DNA from: an uncultured Bacteroidota bacterium
Lineage (GTDB): Bacteria > Bacteroidota > Bacteroidia > B-17B0 > Aurantibacillaceae
Assembly: GCA_937873155.1 (NCBI GenBank)
Contig: CALMVZ010000012.1
Location: forward strand, 248,001 to 312,000
Direction of reading: 5' to 3'
DNA length: 64,000 bases
How positions within the stretch are numbered: the stretch's first letter is position 1; each line of letters begins with the position of its first letter. The translations under genes and the position numbers were made by a program. This document shows, piece by piece, positions 37,087-45,327 of the stretch. Under the pieces are notes generated by a model. It was not told where the DNA came from and ran no database searches. It saw nothing but the letters and a program-made list of their open reading frames with translations.

Positions 37087-40000
37087 TTATCTTATTAAAA
37101 ACCCACTGAATGAATTCATCTTATCAGTTCCGGGGAATGCATTTGATATAGTACCTGAGGTAGCTGTTGAACCTGTTACTCTTAAGACGATAATGTCATT
37201 TTTATTGAGAGGATAAGGTGTTGCGCAATGCAAGACTGTATTCATAGTATTCCCGGTATCAGGATTAGATTGCATACACCTGTCGAGTACTGTTGCAGTA
37301 GTTGAGTTATATATCTCTAGAACACAATAATTATTTCCTGTTGCCGAAGGATTAATTGCAACCATAACACTTGCTTCCAGAAAATAAACTCCGTTCTCAG
37401 GTACCTGGTATCGTGCACCGGAAGCAGCAAAAGAAAATCCTCCGCCGTTATTGTAAATTGTACTGCTTGTATAGCCACCTAATGTATTTCCAACGTTACT
37501 CAATGTAGTTGTGCTGATGGTAACCGGAGTACTCGGCACAAATGCTCCTTTGAATCCGATATTAGGCGCCCATTTTGCATTTCCTGCTGCATCACGGGAA
37601 ACCAACACCGACCCAACATTCAAAGTACCCGGTCCGGATATCCTGATACTATCGGTATGTGTTTGTCCTTCTACATCCAACGGAGTTATAGGGTTAGTAT
37701 TCCGGATTCCAACAAAGGCATTGCTTTGCTTTAAGAATATTTGGTTCAAATGTCCATTGGGATAAGTACCGAGAATAAGATCGTATGGGGTACCAGGAAC
37801 TGCATCAGTATATAAACGCATTGCAGTTCCAATATTATCCTGCACAAGCATTTTTGTTAAATCAGAAGAATTCGGACGGAAAATGCTTAATCCTCCTGAA
37901 ACATCCAGTTTACCTTGTGGGTTATTGGTACCTATGCCAACGTTTCCTGTCGGACCATCAATAACAAATCTTTCCTGACCGGAAGTTGCATCATAGAAAC
38001 TAATTCTATCAGATCCTGCAGCATAATTAATAATATTCCATTCCCTGTTTGGATTCTTAAACATAATTCCGTTTGGCACTGTGGAAGAAGTGCTTTCTAC
38101 TTTTATATAAGTAGAAGTACTTGACGCGACATGTAATTGATTAAGCGGCCCGTTGGTTCCTATACCAACAAAACCACTACCGTTTTTAATGATCATTCCA
38201 TCACGCGAATTTCCTCCTGCCGCAAATGGCGGGTTCGGTGCAGCCAACGATTCAAATACAGCAAATTTCAGGTCACCCCCTTGTTCATAGATTCCTGTGT
38301 ATCCGCTGTTAATTCCGCCTACTCCGCCTAAAAACAAACGGCTTCCTTGCAAACGTAAACTTCCGTTGACATCTAATTCGGAAACGGTGAAGTTGTTTCC
38401 GATCGCAACGCGACCTGAAGGATCAATAAATATTCTATCGGAAACGCTACTGGTTCCAAAACTCATTGTACCGTTAAGGTTATCGTATTTGATAGATCCG
38501 GCAAAATGATTTCCCGCATTACCAAAAAACAAGCTTGAATTTGTACCTGATAAAATGGATACTGCGGTATTGCTTCCTGTCTCAACTTGCAATAATTCAG
38601 TCGCTATACCAACGTTTCCGATACCTAAATTTCCGGTAGCGTTGAACAAGCGCATACGCTGACTATTACTTGTTCTGAAAACAAGATCCTGCGCATCCGT
38701 TGTGCCTAAAAAGTTAACGCCAGGGTTTGTTCCGGTATTTCCTAATGTACTCCATGGTGCAGAAGTTCCTGTCATTACTGTTCCAAGCGTATAGTTCGGA
38801 GCGGTTCCTGCAAGTGTCAATCCGTTGCCTGCGGTATAATGAGGAATGGTTATTGAATTACTTCCCGCCGAGATCACATTACTGTTAGTTCCCGAAATAG
38901 TTAAAGTTGGTTGTGGTAAAGAGACAGAGGTATTACTGATACCGTTAGTTAGAACACCGGTTGAACTATTTGAAAAGTTCAGGGAATAAGTCGGAGATAC
39001 AACTGTATAACTCGGTGCTGATCCGTTCACCACCATATTTGTGCCGGCTGTTACTGATGTTTGTGCAGGTGCAGACGGGAGCGCTACTGAGTTACCGCCC
39101 GTGATACTGATACTTCCTGAACCAATTGATAAACTTGGAGTAGCGTTAATAGTAAAGTTAGGATAAGCGCTATTTACGGTCACATTAGTTCCGTTAGAAA
39201 TAACAACTGTTTGATCCATAGCAGTATTTGTAACTACTGTTCCTGAAGTAAATGCGATACCTGCTCCACTGGTATATGTAGTTCCTGTAGGTAGAGTCAC
39301 TGTATTTCCATCAGTGATACTTAATTGATTTCCAACAATGGTTAAAGATGGTTGTGGTACTATCGTGAAACCAGGACCCGTACCACTAACAAGAATACTT
39401 GATCCTGTTGCCGTTATACTTGTTGCCGGCGTTGGTGTAATGGTAAAGTTCGGATATGTTCCGATTGCACCGGTGATAGTTACCGTTTGATCCATCGCCG
39501 TATTTGTGATAGTCCCTCCTGTTATTGAAATTCCTGTACTCGCAGTTAAAGCGGCAGGTGTGATCGTATAATCAGGATAAGCGCCAATTACATTCGGACC
39601 TGTAATATTTACTGTTTGATTTGGTGCAGTATTTGTGATCGTTCCACCTGTTATTGAAATCCCTGTACTCGCAGTTAATGCTCCCGGAGGGTTTATTGTA
39701 AAGTTCGGATAAGTTCCGGTTACGTTCGGACCTGTGATATTTACAGTTTGAGTATTTCCTGCTTTCTCTGCATACAATGCATACGGAACAGATAATAACT
39801 GGCTCGTTCCAACTGTTGAATAGGAAGTTCCGCCTGTTGGGTCAATACTTACCCGAATACTATAAGGACCCGTAGCCCAATTAATAGAAGAAAATACGCC
39901 GACCTGGTTGATACCATTTCCAATCGCCGCTGTAAAAACTCCCGCAGCTGAAGGTGTAACAGATTGCTCTTCTGTATAAACTGGAGTAGACCCCTGAAGG

Positions 40001-40143
40001 ATCTCAAACTTAATACCAATATTGGAAGTAACTACCGAACCGCTTGCATCACGGGCAATACCCTGGTAATTTAAAAATTGCGGGGCTTGCGAAAACGAAA
40101 TGGCGCTAATAAAAAGCAGAATGAAAAATAGAAGTTTCCTCAT
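37087..40143 (-). CDS. Fibre-like adhesin 1 with C1q/TNF-like C-terminal domain
   Basis: 1018 residues; signal peptide MRKLLFFILLFISAISFSQ. Residues 19-216 appear identical to adhesin 2. The middle has TGP/ITGG-type beta repeats, then tail-fibre segments (NLGIGNVGIATELLQVETGS, GNVGIGTNNPQGKLDVSGGL). The last ~135 residues differ from adhesins 2 and 3 and look like a C1q/TNF-type jelly roll: GGYTSSTIYNNGGGFSFAAS, YQVPENGVYFLEASVMVAIN, SFSGFLIR. Such a domain is usually trimeric. It is the first gene after a good promoter match (40159-40190) and lies three bases before adhesin 2. Role as a trimeric surface fibre is inference. Confidence 0.83.
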   Translation of the reverse strand: MRKLLFFILLFISAISFSQAPQFLNYQGIARDASGSVVTSNIGIKFEILQGSTPVYTEEQSVTPSAAGVFTAAIGNGINQVGVFSSINWATGPYSIRVSIDPTGGTSYSTVGTSQLLSVPYALYAEKAGNTQTVNITGPNVTGTYPNFTINPPGALTASTGISITGGTITNTAPNQTVNITGPNVIGAYPDYTITPAALTASTGISITGGTITNTAMDQTVTITGAIGTYPNFTITPTPATSITATGSSILVSGTGPGFTIVPQPSLTIVGNQLSITDGNTVTLPTGTTYTSGAGIAFTSGTVVTNTAMDQTVVISNGTNVTVNSAYPNFTINATPSLSIGSGSISITGGNSVALPSAPAQTSVTAGTNMVVNGSAPSYTVVSPTYSLNFSNSSTGVLTNGISNTSVSLPQPTLTISGTNSNVISAGSNSITIPHYTAGNGLTLAGTAPNYTLGTVMTGTSAPWSTLGNTGTNPGVNFLGTTDAQDLVFRTSNSQRMRLFNATGNLGIGNVGIATELLQVETGSNTAVSILSGTNSSLFFGNAGNHFAGSIKYDNLNGTMSFGTSSVSDRIFIDPSGRVAIGNNFTVSELDVNGSLRLQGSRLFLGGVGGINSGYTGIYEQGGDLKFAVFESLAAPNPPFAAGGNSRDGMIIKNGSGFVGIGTNGPLNQLHVASSTSTYIKVESTSSTVPNGIMFKNPNREWNIINYAAGSDRISFYDATSGQERFVIDGPTGNVGIGTNNPQGKLDVSGGLSIFRPNSSDLTKMLVQDNIGTAMRLYTDAVPGTPYDLILGTYPNGHLNQIFLKQSNAFVGIRNTNPITPLDVEGQTHTDSIRISGPGTLNVGSVLVSRDAAGNAKWAPNIGFKGAFVPSTPVTISTTTLSNVGNTLGGYTSSTIYNNGGGFSFAASGARYQVPENGVYFLEASVMVAINPSATGNNYCVLEIYNSTTATVLDRCMQSNPDTGNTMNTVLHCATPYPLNKNDIIVLRVTGSTATSGTISNAFPGTDKMNSFSGFLIR
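39496..40089 (-). repeat. 594-bp direct repeat, copy in adhesin 1
   Basis: Same tract as 36436-37029, same orientation, with no difference seen on reading all lines, including third codon positions. The flanks differ on both sides, so the edges are sharp. Confidence 0.9.
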
Positions 40144-40158
40144 TTTTTAAAAATTTAC

Positions 40159-40190
40159 TAAAGTTAATGAATTAAATCTTAAAGACAAAA
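40159..40190 (-). promoter_or_regulatory. Promoter of the adhesin/T9SS locus
   Basis: On the minus strand TTTTG (40190-40186) is followed after exactly 19 bases by TAACTTTA (40166-40159), close to the Bacteroidota pattern TTTG-N19-21-TAnnTTTG. Transcription would start about 11 bases before ATG 40143. Confidence 0.55.
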
Positions 40191-40291
40191 GCCTTATAAT
40201 ATTGACAATCAATAATATAAAATAAACATTTTATTAAGATTAACAGATTTTAGCTTTAAAGAAAATGAGCTAAAAACAGGGAAATGCAGGT

Positions 40292-40687
40292 TTATTTTTG
40301 ATCTAAAACCGACCTGATATTTGGTTTAAAGTATAAGGTGCTTTTTAATATCTTTCCGTCTTCGCGATAAATGGGTTGCCCCTTTTCATCCAGCTTACTC
40401 ATATTGCTTCGATGGATCTCATCATACACTTCTTCTATTTTGTGCTGCAGTCCGTGTTTTAAAATTGTCCCGAATAAAATATACAACTGATCGCCTAAGG
40501 CGTCAGCTATTTCAACGATGTCACCATTTTTACAGGCTTCAAGATATTCTTCATTCTCTTCTTTAATTAAGTTATAACGAAGCGTATAATCCCTTTCATT
40601 TATCAGTGTAATTTCAGCGGCATTTCCAATTTTAAAGATCTCATGAAACTCTTCAACTGATCTTATTTTTTCGTATAATCTCGACAT
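40292..40687 (-). CDS. MazG/PRA-PH-like nucleotide pyrophosphohydrolase
   Basis: 131 residues of all-alpha NTP-pyrophosphatase type. The acidic metal motifs are EENEEYLEA (43-51) and EIADALGD (59-66), matching the ExxE...ExxD pattern of MazG and HisE-like enzymes. The C-terminal ~45 residues (MSKLDEKGQPIYREDGKILK) are typical of the stand-alone Bacteroidota branch. The protein should hydrolyse a nucleoside triphosphate or related compound; the substrate is unknown. It is five bases after the Skp-like gene, so they share a transcript. Confidence 0.8.
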   Translation of the reverse strand: MSRLYEKIRSVEEFHEIFKIGNAAEITLINERDYTLRYNLIKEENEEYLEACKNGDIVEIADALGDQLYILFGTILKHGLQHKIEEVYDEIHRSNMSKLDEKGQPIYREDGKILKSTLYFKPNIRSVLDQK

Positions 40688-40692
40688 GGCAA

Positions 40693-41343
40693 TTATTTTT
40701 TTGAAGATTTATTGTTCGTGTAAGCGGTATTCAATGCGTCCAATACCTGGTAGGTAATTTCTAATTTAGGATTTGCTAACAAAATAGTAGGGACTGCTGC
40801 GGTGTAGGCCATGATATAATCGTATTTCCCGTCGTAATTCTGTACCAGGAAATTTTTTACATCTCTTTGCAACTGATCATTTTTTTCCTGCATATCCATT
40901 GCTAATTTATCCATCTGGATCTGTTTATTCTCTAATTCACGCTGCTGCCTTTCCAGATCGCGTTTCTTATTTTCCATTTCCGCCGGAGGTAACAATCCCG
41001 CTTGCGCTGATTGTTGTGCAGCTTCATAATCTTCCTGAAACTTCTGACTCATCACCTGCATTTGCGATTCCAAAGCAATACGTTTATTCTTTAAAACTTT
41101 CACGTAATCAGAAATAAAAAGGTATTTCTCATTCAATGTATCAATATTTATATAGGCGATCTTTGCATTGGGCAACGGATCGCTTGCTGAATTAATGATC
41201 ACCGGTTTTTTCACTTCTTTATCTTTATCGGAACCAGTTTGAGTAGCAGCACCTCCTCCATTTTTAAGAGAATTTACCTGGTAAAATAAAATTCCTACAC
41301 AAATTGCGAGTGCCGCGATTATAGCGTATAAAACATTTTTCAT
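40693..41343 (-). CDS. OmpH/Skp-like periplasmic chaperone
   Basis: 216 residues. An N-terminal hydrophobic segment (about 4-22) may be a signal peptide or an anchor. A Ser/Lys-rich linker follows, then the OmpH domain: KIAYINIDTLNEKYLF, a long helical hairpin with many Gln, Glu and Lys (about 75-170), and the returning strand NPKLEITYQVLDALN. Skp-type chaperones hold unfolded outer-membrane proteins in the periplasm. The poorly cleavable N-terminus suggests it could stay membrane-bound. Grouped with the pyrophosphohydrolase gene. Confidence 0.82.
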   Translation of the reverse strand: MKNVLYAIIAALAICVGILFYQVNSLKNGGGAATQTGSDKDKEVKKPVIINSASDPLPNAKIAYINIDTLNEKYLFISDYVKVLKNKRIALESQMQVMSQKFQEDYEAAQQSAQAGLLPPAEMENKKRDLERQQRELENKQIQMDKLAMDMQEKNDQLQRDVKNFLVQNYDGKYDYIMAYTAAVPTILLANPKLEITYQVLDALNTAYTNNKSSKK

Positions 41344-41379
41344 AATACTTGAAATTAATTTTGAGGCAAATATACCAAG

Positions 41380-42531
41380 CTATTGAGCTTTCTCAAACAA
41401 ATTCAGCTTTTCGATATAAACAAGTTTTACATCTTCATTAGTAGAATTACTGATAACTTTGATATGTTCGAATACCCTCTTAAAAATACGTTTTTCAGGA
41501 TACAATGGCGTTTTTAGCTCGGTCAGGCACCATTCTTTAGGATACACAACATATTGCCCGCCTTCGTAATAAGTAAAATGCCTTACGTAATAAGGCAACC
41601 TGTTGTAGGCCTCATCACTTAAGATCATTTTTGCGTTATGATTATTTCCGGAGTATAATGAGAAAGAAAGATAAGTTTCCCATTTTCCGGCGAGGTTAAA
41701 TACCGGCAGGATCCAAAACAAAAGCATTACCAGGTAAAAGACAGGCAGTTTGAATAAATGTGATACCGAAAAAAAACGCTCATTGGTCTTACCGGAAAAT
41801 AACAACAATGCTAATATGATCATAATGATATTCCATGGCCAAACTACAGCGTTATAATTATTTCCGAGCGGCCCCATCAATAATAAAATGATAACATGGA
41901 GCAAGATCACCAATGGGATCGCTATGAAGCGCACAGGCTTTATCAGCAAACCAAATCCAATGAAAAGTTCAATAAAAGGAATGACGTATCCCGTTTTATT
42001 AAGGGTTATCATTTGCCTGTCACTTACAAAAGCGGCAATTGGTTTTATGAACCATGGATAGGTTTCATTAACGAAACCCGGGTTGAATTTCTGTAAGCCA
42101 CTATAAACGTACACCGCACAAAAACATAACTGAAGAATGATGAAGAAAGAATTATAATTATTCACATTATCGATACGCCAGTTATAAAAGAACAATACCA
42201 ATAAAAAACTATTGTAAATAAAGAACCAGGGCTGTAACCTGTTCTGATCTAATAATACGAAAGCAAGATTCAATACCAACAAGAGAAAAATAAGCAATCT
42301 CGTTTTATCTGCAACCATCAATAAAAGAATAAGAATTATCTCTGCTGCAAATAAAATATAATCATAAGGCGGAGCAATATACCAATTACTGAAAACTGGA
42401 CAAACCGGATACCAGCGTTGTCCGGCCCACAAATTATACGAACACAACATCGAGAACAATAACCCAAGGGCAACAACGATCTTAATTAATTTTAAACGGT
42501 GAAAGATATTGAGCTGTAAACCTGTTGCCAT
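41380..42531 (-). CDS. Polytopic membrane protein (HTTM/DoxX-like)
   Basis: 383 residues with about nine hydrophobic helices and a soluble C-terminal ~100 residues. The pattern around VYVYSGLQKFNPGFV and YVIPFIELFIGFGLLIKPVR is seen in HTTM and DoxX-related membrane proteins of Bacteroidota. No catalytic motif is clear. It begins immediately after the stop of the NlpC/P60 gene (TAA then ATG), so both are co-transcribed, but no functional link can be stated. Confidence 0.68.
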   Translation of the reverse strand: MATGLQLNIFHRLKLIKIVVALGLLFSMLCSYNLWAGQRWYPVCPVFSNWYIAPPYDYILFAAEIILILLLMVADKTRLLIFLLLVLNLAFVLLDQNRLQPWFFIYNSFLLVLFFYNWRIDNVNNYNSFFIILQLCFCAVYVYSGLQKFNPGFVNETYPWFIKPIAAFVSDRQMITLNKTGYVIPFIELFIGFGLLIKPVRFIAIPLVILLHVIILLLMGPLGNNYNAVVWPWNIIMIILALLLFSGKTNERFFSVSHLFKLPVFYLVMLLFWILPVFNLAGKWETYLSFSLYSGNNHNAKMILSDEAYNRLPYYVRHFTYYEGGQYVVYPKEWCLTELKTPLYPEKRIFKRVFEHIKVISNSTNEDVKLVYIEKLNLFEKAQ

Positions 42532-43074
42532 TTAGTTCATGCGGCCATAACAATAAAAATATTTTTTATAGTAGGCATCGTTAAGATCACTTATCAGAAC
42601 GCCCTTGCTTGTGGAAGCATGAACGAATTTATTATTTTTCAATATCACACCAACATGACTCACTTGCTTACTGTTGATCTTAAAAAAGACCATATCACCT
42701 TCATCAGCTTTTCGTTCACTTACTTTATCGCAGGCTTTTGCCATATCATCTGCACTGCGCGGCAATTGTTTTTTATATACCGAAGAATATAAATTAATGG
42801 TTAAGCACGAACAATCAGTTCCGCTTTTACTGCAACCGCCGTATTTGTACGGAACTCCATACCAATCGGTAACGAACTCATACAGTTTTTCGCCACGTAT
42901 TTCTTTTTCACTCACACCCAAAATGGTGGCTACGTTCTTTATTTTAACATCAGAAACTTTTGCAGAATCATTTTTAACCGAAGTAGCAACTTCTTTATGA
43001 CTATGACACGATACAATAAAACCGATCACGATCAGGGCGGCTGAAAGGGTGATTATATGCGATTTTTGCGGCAT
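42532..43074 (-). CDS. NlpC/P60 family cell-wall hydrolase lipoprotein
   Basis: 180 residues with a lipoprotein signal ending IVSC (Cys23). The NlpC/P60 domain (about 60-180) has the catalytic cysteine in TDCSC (Cys88), the catalytic histidine in SHVGV (His140) and the third polar residue in FVHAS (His152). YKYGGCSKSGTDCS is the family entry. Such enzymes cleave peptide bonds in peptidoglycan, usually gamma-D-Glu to diaminopimelate. Lipid attachment implies a role at the inner face of the outer membrane or on the periplasmic side. Confidence 0.9.
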   Translation of the reverse strand: MPQKSHIITLSAALIVIGFIVSCHSHKEVATSVKNDSAKVSDVKIKNVATILGVSEKEIRGEKLYEFVTDWYGVPYKYGGCSKSGTDCSCLTINLYSSVYKKQLPRSADDMAKACDKVSERKADEGDMVFFKINSKQVSHVGVILKNNKFVHASTSKGVLISDLNDAYYKKYFYCYGRMN

Positions 43075-43236
43075 CCCTTAAAGTTATTTCAGATTATAAC
43101 AGACTCCTTGTTAAAAAGAGTCAGGTTGTCTACATTCCATTGTTGAAAAAGGCGGAGATAAAAGCACTTTTATTTAAGTTTCCCGTAACATTACCACCCT
43201 AAAAATTGCTATATTTATCCACTTGTAACCGTCCCC

Positions 43237-45327
43237 ATGGCAACACTAACAGATACAACAAAAGTGAAAACTAAGATCCCCGTTGATTCGTTAAAAAAAG
43301 CATACAGACTCATGTGTACTGCAAAGAGTTTAACTGAGTTATATGAAGCTAATAAAGAAATTACCGCTAAATACGTTCACGCGACTTCACGCGGACATGA
43401 AGCTGTTCAGATAGCACTCGGGTTACAGTTGTTGCCCCAGGATTTTTTAAGTGCTTATTACCGTGACGACAGTATTTTGTTAGCAATGGGATTAGAGCCT
43501 TACGAGTTAATGTTACAGTTATTAGCAAAGCGCGACGATCCTTTTTCAGGAGGAAGAACTTATTATTCCCATCCGAGTTTAAGGCGAGATGATATGCCGA
43601 AGATCCCGCATCAGTCGAGTGCCACAGGTATGCAGGCTATTCCTACAACAGGAATTGCAATGGGCTTGCAGTATCTCGAAAAAAATAAAATGGTAAAAGA
43701 ATACGACGGACTGAATCCTTTAGCCGTGTGTTCTTTAGGTGATGCCAGTTGTACTGAAGGTGAGATTTCAGAAGCATTTCAAATGGCTGTACTGAAAAAA
43801 TTACCTATACTTTATTTTATCCAGGATAACGAATGGGATATTTCTGCTAATGCAAAAGAGATCCGCGCGCAGGATATCACAGAATATGCAAAAGGTTTTA
43901 AAGGTTTAGAGACCAGAACTATTGACGGAACTGATTTCATTGCTTCTTTCAATACGGTAAAAGAATGCCTGGAGATCATCCGTAAAGAACGCCGCCCCAT
44001 GTTAATTCACGCGAAAGTTCCTTTGTTGAATCACCACACTTCAGGTGTTCGCAAAGAATGGTACCGTGATGATCTTGAGGAAGCGGCTAAGAAAGATCCG
44101 TTGCCAAAATTGAGAAACCAGTTATTGGTTGCAGATGTTACAGAGAAAGAATTAAAACAGATTGAGGACGAAACACGGGTTTTAGTTGAAGCTGATTATC
44201 AAAGAGCATTGTTAGCTGAAGATCCAAGGCCTGAAGACCTAATGACGCACGAATTTGCCCCTACTCTGATTACAGAGGAGAAAGGAACGCGTGAGCCTGT
44301 GGGTAAGGAAAAGACAGTTATGGTGGACAGCGCTTTATTTGCTATCCGCGAATTAATGGCGAAACATCCGGAATGTTTATTATACGGACAAGACGTTGGC
44401 GCGCGTTTAGGAGGTGTTTTCAGGGAGGCTGCAACACTAGCCCAGCAATTCGGAGATCACAGAGTATTCAATACACCAATACAAGAAGCTTTTATAGTTG
44501 GATCAACTGTTGGGATGAGTGCGGCCGGATTAAAACCAATTGTTGAAGTTCAGTTCGCCGATTACATTTGGCCGGGCCTGAATCAGTTATTTACTGAAGT
44601 ATCACGGTCTTGTTATTTAACCAATGGAAAATGGCCTGTAAGCATGATCTTACGTGTTCCTATTGGCGCTTATGGCAGTGGCGGTCCTTATCACTCAAGT
44701 TCAGTCGAAAGTGTATTAGCGAACATCCGAGGAATAAAAATTGCTTACCCAAGTACTGGAGCAGACTTAAAAGGATTAATGAAAGCAGCTTATTACGATC
44801 CTAATCCGGTGGTGATGCTTGAACATAAAGGTTTATACTGGAGTAAGATCAAAGGTACTGAAGACGCAAAAACAATTGAACCGGATGAAGATTATATCAT
44901 TCCATTCGGTAAAGCGCGTTTGGTTCAAGGTGCAGATGAATCAGAAGTCAAAAAAGGAAATACGCTGACCGTTATTACTTACGGTATGGGTGTTTATTGG
45001 GCGAAGAATGCTGCTAAGAAATTTGCAGGAAAAATTGAGATCGTTGACCTCCGCACAATAATGCCTTTAGATGAACAAATGATATTTGAAAGTGTAAAGA
45101 AACACGGCAAGTGTATTGTGTTAACTGAAGAACCCGTATTCAACGGATTCGCGCAGGGAATTGCTTCACGGATCTCACAAAACTGTTTTGAATATTTAGA
45201 CGCGCCTGTAAAAGTTGTAGGTGCTGAGAACTTACCTGCCATCCCACTCAACTCCACTTTAGAAAGAACAATGCTGCCAAACGCCGATAAAGTTGAAGCA
45301 GCAATTAGCCAACTGTTAGCTTATTAA
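43237..45327 (+). CDS. Fused alpha/beta E1 component of a 2-oxo acid dehydrogenase
   Basis: 696 residues joining both E1 subunits. The alpha half (about 15-330) has the phosphate/TPP region CSLGDASCTEGEISEAF (165-181) ending in QDNEWDIS. The beta half (about 350-696) starts KTVMVDSALFAIRELM, with YGQDVGARLGGVFREA, TPIQEAFIVGSTVGM and the C-terminal VLTEEPVFNGFAQGIASRI. This fusion is usual in Bacteroidota for the pyruvate or branched-chain oxo acid complex; which substrate is used cannot be read off. It would decarboxylate the oxo acid and pass the acyl group to E2. A TATATTTA box (43210-43217) may be its -7 element. Confidence 0.92.
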   Translation: MATLTDTTKVKTKIPVDSLKKAYRLMCTAKSLTELYEANKEITAKYVHATSRGHEAVQIALGLQLLPQDFLSAYYRDDSILLAMGLEPYELMLQLLAKRDDPFSGGRTYYSHPSLRRDDMPKIPHQSSATGMQAIPTTGIAMGLQYLEKNKMVKEYDGLNPLAVCSLGDASCTEGEISEAFQMAVLKKLPILYFIQDNEWDISANAKEIRAQDITEYAKGFKGLETRTIDGTDFIASFNTVKECLEIIRKERRPMLIHAKVPLLNHHTSGVRKEWYRDDLEEAAKKDPLPKLRNQLLVADVTEKELKQIEDETRVLVEADYQRALLAEDPRPEDLMTHEFAPTLITEEKGTREPVGKEKTVMVDSALFAIRELMAKHPECLLYGQDVGARLGGVFREAATLAQQFGDHRVFNTPIQEAFIVGSTVGMSAAGLKPIVEVQFADYIWPGLNQLFTEVSRSCYLTNGKWPVSMILRVPIGAYGSGGPYHSSSVESVLANIRGIKIAYPSTGADLKGLMKAAYYDPNPVVMLEHKGLYWSKIKGTEDAKTIEPDEDYIIPFGKARLVQGADESEVKKGNTLTVITYGMGVYWAKNAAKKFAGKIEIVDLRTIMPLDEQMIFESVKKHGKCIVLTEEPVFNGFAQGIASRISQNCFEYLDAPVKVVGAENLPAIPLNSTLERTMLPNADKVEAAISQLLAY

